A DNA stretch of 17,099 nt from JAUUZT01 sp964654015 (GTDB lineage: Bacteria > Chloroflexota > Dehalococcoidia > GIF9 > AB-539-J10): the NCBI GenBank assembly GCA_964654015.1, contig CAZZHQ010000047.1, positions 1 through 17,099 on the forward strand, written 5' to 3'. Of the stretch, positions 14,965-17,099 are shown in pieces. The stretch's first letter is position 1; every line of letters starts with the position of its first letter. A model generated the notes under the pieces. That model saw only the letters and a program-made list of their open reading frames with translations. It searched no databases and was not told the origin of the DNA. A program made the position numbers and the translations under genes.

Positions 14965-16695
14965 TTATAATCTAGATTCTATGTCTACTTGTAGTCTCGA
15001 TTTTATTTGAGCCAAGGACTGGTTTCCTACATCTTCTCCATCTCTCAAACGAAGCGATACTGTTGATGACTTCATTTCGCTATCACCTACTATAAGCATA
15101 TAGGGTACCTTCCCTAGCTGAGCATCTCTTATTTTTAAATTCATCCTCTCGGTACGACCATCTACCCTTGCTCGGATACCTTCCTTTTTTAGCTCAGATT
15201 CTACCTGGTGCCCATATTCTAGATGGCGATCTGCTATAGGTATTACCATAACTTGAACTGGTGATAACCAAGTAGGAAACGCACCTTTATAGTGCTCAAT
15301 TAAACAAGCAAAGAAGCGCTCCATGCTACCCAGAACCGTCCGATGAATCATTGTTACATTGTGCTCTACCCCGTCGCTACCAATGTAACAAACATTGAAG
15401 CGTTCTGGCAAATTAAAATCTACCTGGATTGTTGGGCCTTGCCATGCATGGCCTACAGCATCCTTGAGTTTGATATCAATTTTAGGCCCATAAAATACAC
15501 CTTCACCTTCATCCACTTTATAAGGTAGCTCAAGATTTTCAATAACATTTCTTAAAGAAGTAGTCGCTTGATCCCACATTTGGATAGTACCAGCATATTT
15601 ATCTGGCCGTGTAGATAAAAGTAATTCATACTCCTCGAAACCAAAAGTGACCATCATAAATTGGGCTAACTCTAATACCCCTTTTACCTCTTCTTCAATT
15701 TGGTCAGTACGACAGAATATGTGTGCGTCATCTTGCGTAAACCCTCTCACTCTGGCAAGCCCATACAATACTCCGGTCCTTTCATAACGATAAACAGTAC
15801 CAAGTTCAGCGTAGCGTACAGGTAGCTCCCGGTAGCTTCGCAAATGACTTTTAAATATCATTATGTGAAACAGACAATTCATGGGCTTCATTATGTACTG
15901 CTGTCCCTCTACATCCATTGGCGGATACAAATAATCCCGATAGAAATCCCAGTGTCCACTGGTTTTCCACAGGTCTATCTTAGCTACATGAGGCGTATAG
16001 ACGATATCATAATCTCTCTTAAAGTGTTCTCTTCTCCAGAAATCTTCTATAACCTGCCGAACAACGGCACCTTTAGGATGCCAGCAAATTAAGCCAGGCC
16101 CTATTTCTTCATGACTACTATACAGGTCAAGCTCTTTCCCTAATTTTTTATGATCCCGTTCAGCTGCTTCCGCTTGAAGGTCCAGAAAATCTTGCAGTTT
16201 TTCCTGGTTCTCAAAAGCTATAGCGTATATTCTCTGAAGCATTGGTCGTTTTTCGTCCCCACGCCAATATGCTCCAGCCGTGTTGGTTAATTTGAAAGCA
16301 TGAATCTGACCTGTAGATTCTACATGGGGGCCCCGACAAATATCCGTAAAAGAGCCTTGTGTATAGGTTGTCACCATATCTTCAACGATTTCACTTATAA
16401 TTTCGAGTTTATATTCCTGATTACTAAAGAGGTTGCGTGCTTTTTCCTTAGTTATTTCCTCCGTGGTAAATGGTAAATCTTGCGCAATGATTTCCTTCAT
16501 CTTTTTTTCTATTATAGGCAAGTCTGCCGGTGTTAGTGAGCGGGATAACTCAAAATCATAGTAAAAGCCATGCTCAATAGGCGGCCCAATAGCAAATTTT
16601 GCACCAGGAAATAGTCCCTGCACTGCCTCTGCCATCACGTGAGCAGCAGAGTGACGCATTTTTATTATCTGCTCTATTTTATCTTCCTGTTCCAT
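14965..16695 (-). CDS. thrS: Threonyl-tRNA synthetase lacking the N-terminal TGS domain
   Basis: Class II synthetase charging tRNA-Thr. At 576 residues it is shorter than the roughly 640 of the usual bacterial enzyme because it starts straight at the second additional (editing) domain. MRHSAAHVMAEA (H15, H19) and CRGPH (C120, H124) form the Ser-tRNA-Thr editing site. The catalytic core has zinc ligands C274 (MKPMNCLFH), H325 (DDAHIF) and H451 (MIHRTVLGS), with motif 2 at YRYERTGVLYGLARVRGFTQDD. The C-terminal anticodon domain has VRVDGRTE-like and RDAQLGKVPYMLIVG stretches. The ATG at 16695 has only a weak ribosome site. It is the first protein gene of the translation operon, about 220 nt downstream of tRNA-Val. 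I see no T-box. Confidence 0.96.
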   Translation of the reverse strand: MEQEDKIEQIIKMRHSAAHVMAEAVQGLFPGAKFAIGPPIEHGFYYDFELSRSLTPADLPIIEKKMKEIIAQDLPFTTEEITKEKARNLFSNQEYKLEIISEIVEDMVTTYTQGSFTDICRGPHVESTGQIHAFKLTNTAGAYWRGDEKRPMLQRIYAIAFENQEKLQDFLDLQAEAAERDHKKLGKELDLYSSHEEIGPGLICWHPKGAVVRQVIEDFWRREHFKRDYDIVYTPHVAKIDLWKTSGHWDFYRDYLYPPMDVEGQQYIMKPMNCLFHIMIFKSHLRSYRELPVRYAELGTVYRYERTGVLYGLARVRGFTQDDAHIFCRTDQIEEEVKGVLELAQFMMVTFGFEEYELLLSTRPDKYAGTIQMWDQATTSLRNVIENLELPYKVDEGEGVFYGPKIDIKLKDAVGHAWQGPTIQVDFNLPERFNVCYIGSDGVEHNVTMIHRTVLGSMERFFACLIEHYKGAFPTWLSPVQVMVIPIADRHLEYGHQVESELKKEGIRARVDGRTERMNLKIRDAQLGKVPYMLIVGDSEMKSSTVSLRLRDGEDVGNQSLAQIKSRLQVDIESRL

Positions 16696-16916
16696 TCTAT
16701 AATTCCGTCTTATACATATATAAGTATTTTCAATATCTTAGTGGGGATGATGCTACTAGCAATATGCATAACTGGAAAATCAATGACCTTTATTTCTCGC
16801 TACTTCACACAGTTCTCTAGTACAATCCAGTTAAAATAATTTTGAATTTGAAAAACCACCATTAGCTATATACTCGGTATCAAATAACCTGTCGCATTCT
16901 TATTCCTTGCCTAAAA
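16696..16916 (-). other. thrS leader / tRNA-thrS spacer
   Basis: This 221-nt AT-rich spacer contains no gene, no T-box signature and no clear terminator after the tRNA. I also could not find a convincing -35/-10 pair for thrS. A TATAAG near 16709-16714 is only a weak -10 candidate. Read-through from the tRNA promoter is therefore possible. Confidence 0.4.
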
Positions 16917-16989
16917 TGGGCAATACTGGATTTGAACCAGTGACCTCTGCGATGTCAACGCAGCGCTCTAACCACTGAGCTAATCGCCC
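16917..16989 (-). tRNA. tRNA-Val (anticodon GAC)
   Basis: A complete 73-nt cloverleaf on the minus strand. The acceptor stem GGGCGAT pairs with ATTGCCC (one G-U). The D arm is GCTC/GAGC, the anticodon stem CTGCG/CGCAG holds loop TTGACAT with anticodon GAC, and the T arm is ACTGG-TTCAAAT-CCAGT. The discriminator is A, and TTT follows it, so CCA is not encoded and must be added by the CCA-adding enzyme. It reads the Val codons GUC and GUU. Confidence 0.96.
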
Positions 16990-16999
16990 TGCCTGAATG

Positions 17000-17028
17000 A
17001 TTGTAGCAAACATGCTCCTTATGGTCAA
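17000..17028 (-). promoter_or_regulatory. Sigma70-type promoter of tRNA-Val
   Basis: TTGACC (17028-17023) and TACAAT (17005-17000) are separated by exactly 17 nt. The tRNA begins 10 nt after the -10 box, so the primary transcript would start only a few bases before the mature 5' end. Both boxes match consensus at five of six positions. Confidence 0.75.
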
Positions 17029-17063
17029 TGAATAGGTTCCATTGTGTTGATGTTATACGATTT

Positions 17064-17099
17064 TGTCACCATGTAATTGATAAGGGAAAATGTCACCAT
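17064..17099. repeat. Direct repeat TGTCACCAT at window edge (possible IS end)
   Basis: TGTCACCAT occurs at 17064-17072 and 17091-17099, 27 nt apart, each after an A/T-rich stretch (GATTT, GAAAA). A TGTTGATGT lies just before the pair, at 17044-17052. Several IS21-type elements carry multiple subterminal repeats of similar look. That comparison is from memory, and the element itself would lie beyond the window. Confidence 0.35.

Noticed and set aside
16696..16916. T-box leader upstream of thrS
   Set aside because: No antiterminator core or specifier-like structure seen, and no terminator hairpin.

Overview
This is a bacterial window with three blocks. The gene content (TGS-less ThrRS, a dxr-rseP-ispG-proS run, a thrS-infC-rpmI-rplT-pheS-pheT run, MEP-pathway isoprenoid synthesis) and moderate GC remind me of Dehalococcoidia (Chloroflexota). 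That placement is inference from gene order recalled from memory, not from a search.

Block A (1-4498, minus strand) is a tightly packed accessory cluster for surface or exopolysaccharide work. In transcription order it holds a family 2 glycosyltransferase, a NodB-type polysaccharide deacetylase, a FemAB-like acyltransferase, a DegT/DnrJ sugar aminotransferase and a DUF354 protein cut by the window edge. The deacetylase and FemAB protein resemble those that accompany XrtA/PEP-CTERM exopolysaccharide loci. Genes overlap or lie 1-14 nt apart, so they form one operon. The DegT gene is full length but carries an in-frame TGA after its catalytic lysine. A Shine-Dalgarno-like AGGAG plus GTG lies just behind that TGA.

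A 517-bp AT-rich gap (4499-5015) separates block A from block B and holds candidate divergent promoters.

Block B (5016-10319, plus strand) is dxr-rseP-ispG-proS: two MEP isoprenoid enzymes, a site-2 protease and prolyl-tRNA synthetase. Gaps are 3, -4 and 16 nt.

Block C (10308-17028, minus strand) is a translation operon: tRNA-Val(GAC), thrS, infC, rpmI, rplT, pheS, pheT. It converges on block B, and proS and pheT overlap at their 3' ends by 12 nt. The most striking detail is infC: its conserved N-terminus extends upstream of the first ATG with no ATG, GTG, TTG or CTG in frame. An AUA codon 9 nt behind an AAGGGGG Shine-Dalgarno is the best start. This is the non-canonical type of start through which IF3 controls its own synthesis in other bacteria.

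The last 60 bases carry a repeated TGTCACCAT motif that could be the edge of an insertion sequence lying outside the window. I see no CRISPR array, rRNA, phage genes or defence system. The best candidates for unusual biology are the infC start, the split DegT gene, and the uncharacterised saccharide-modification cassette.
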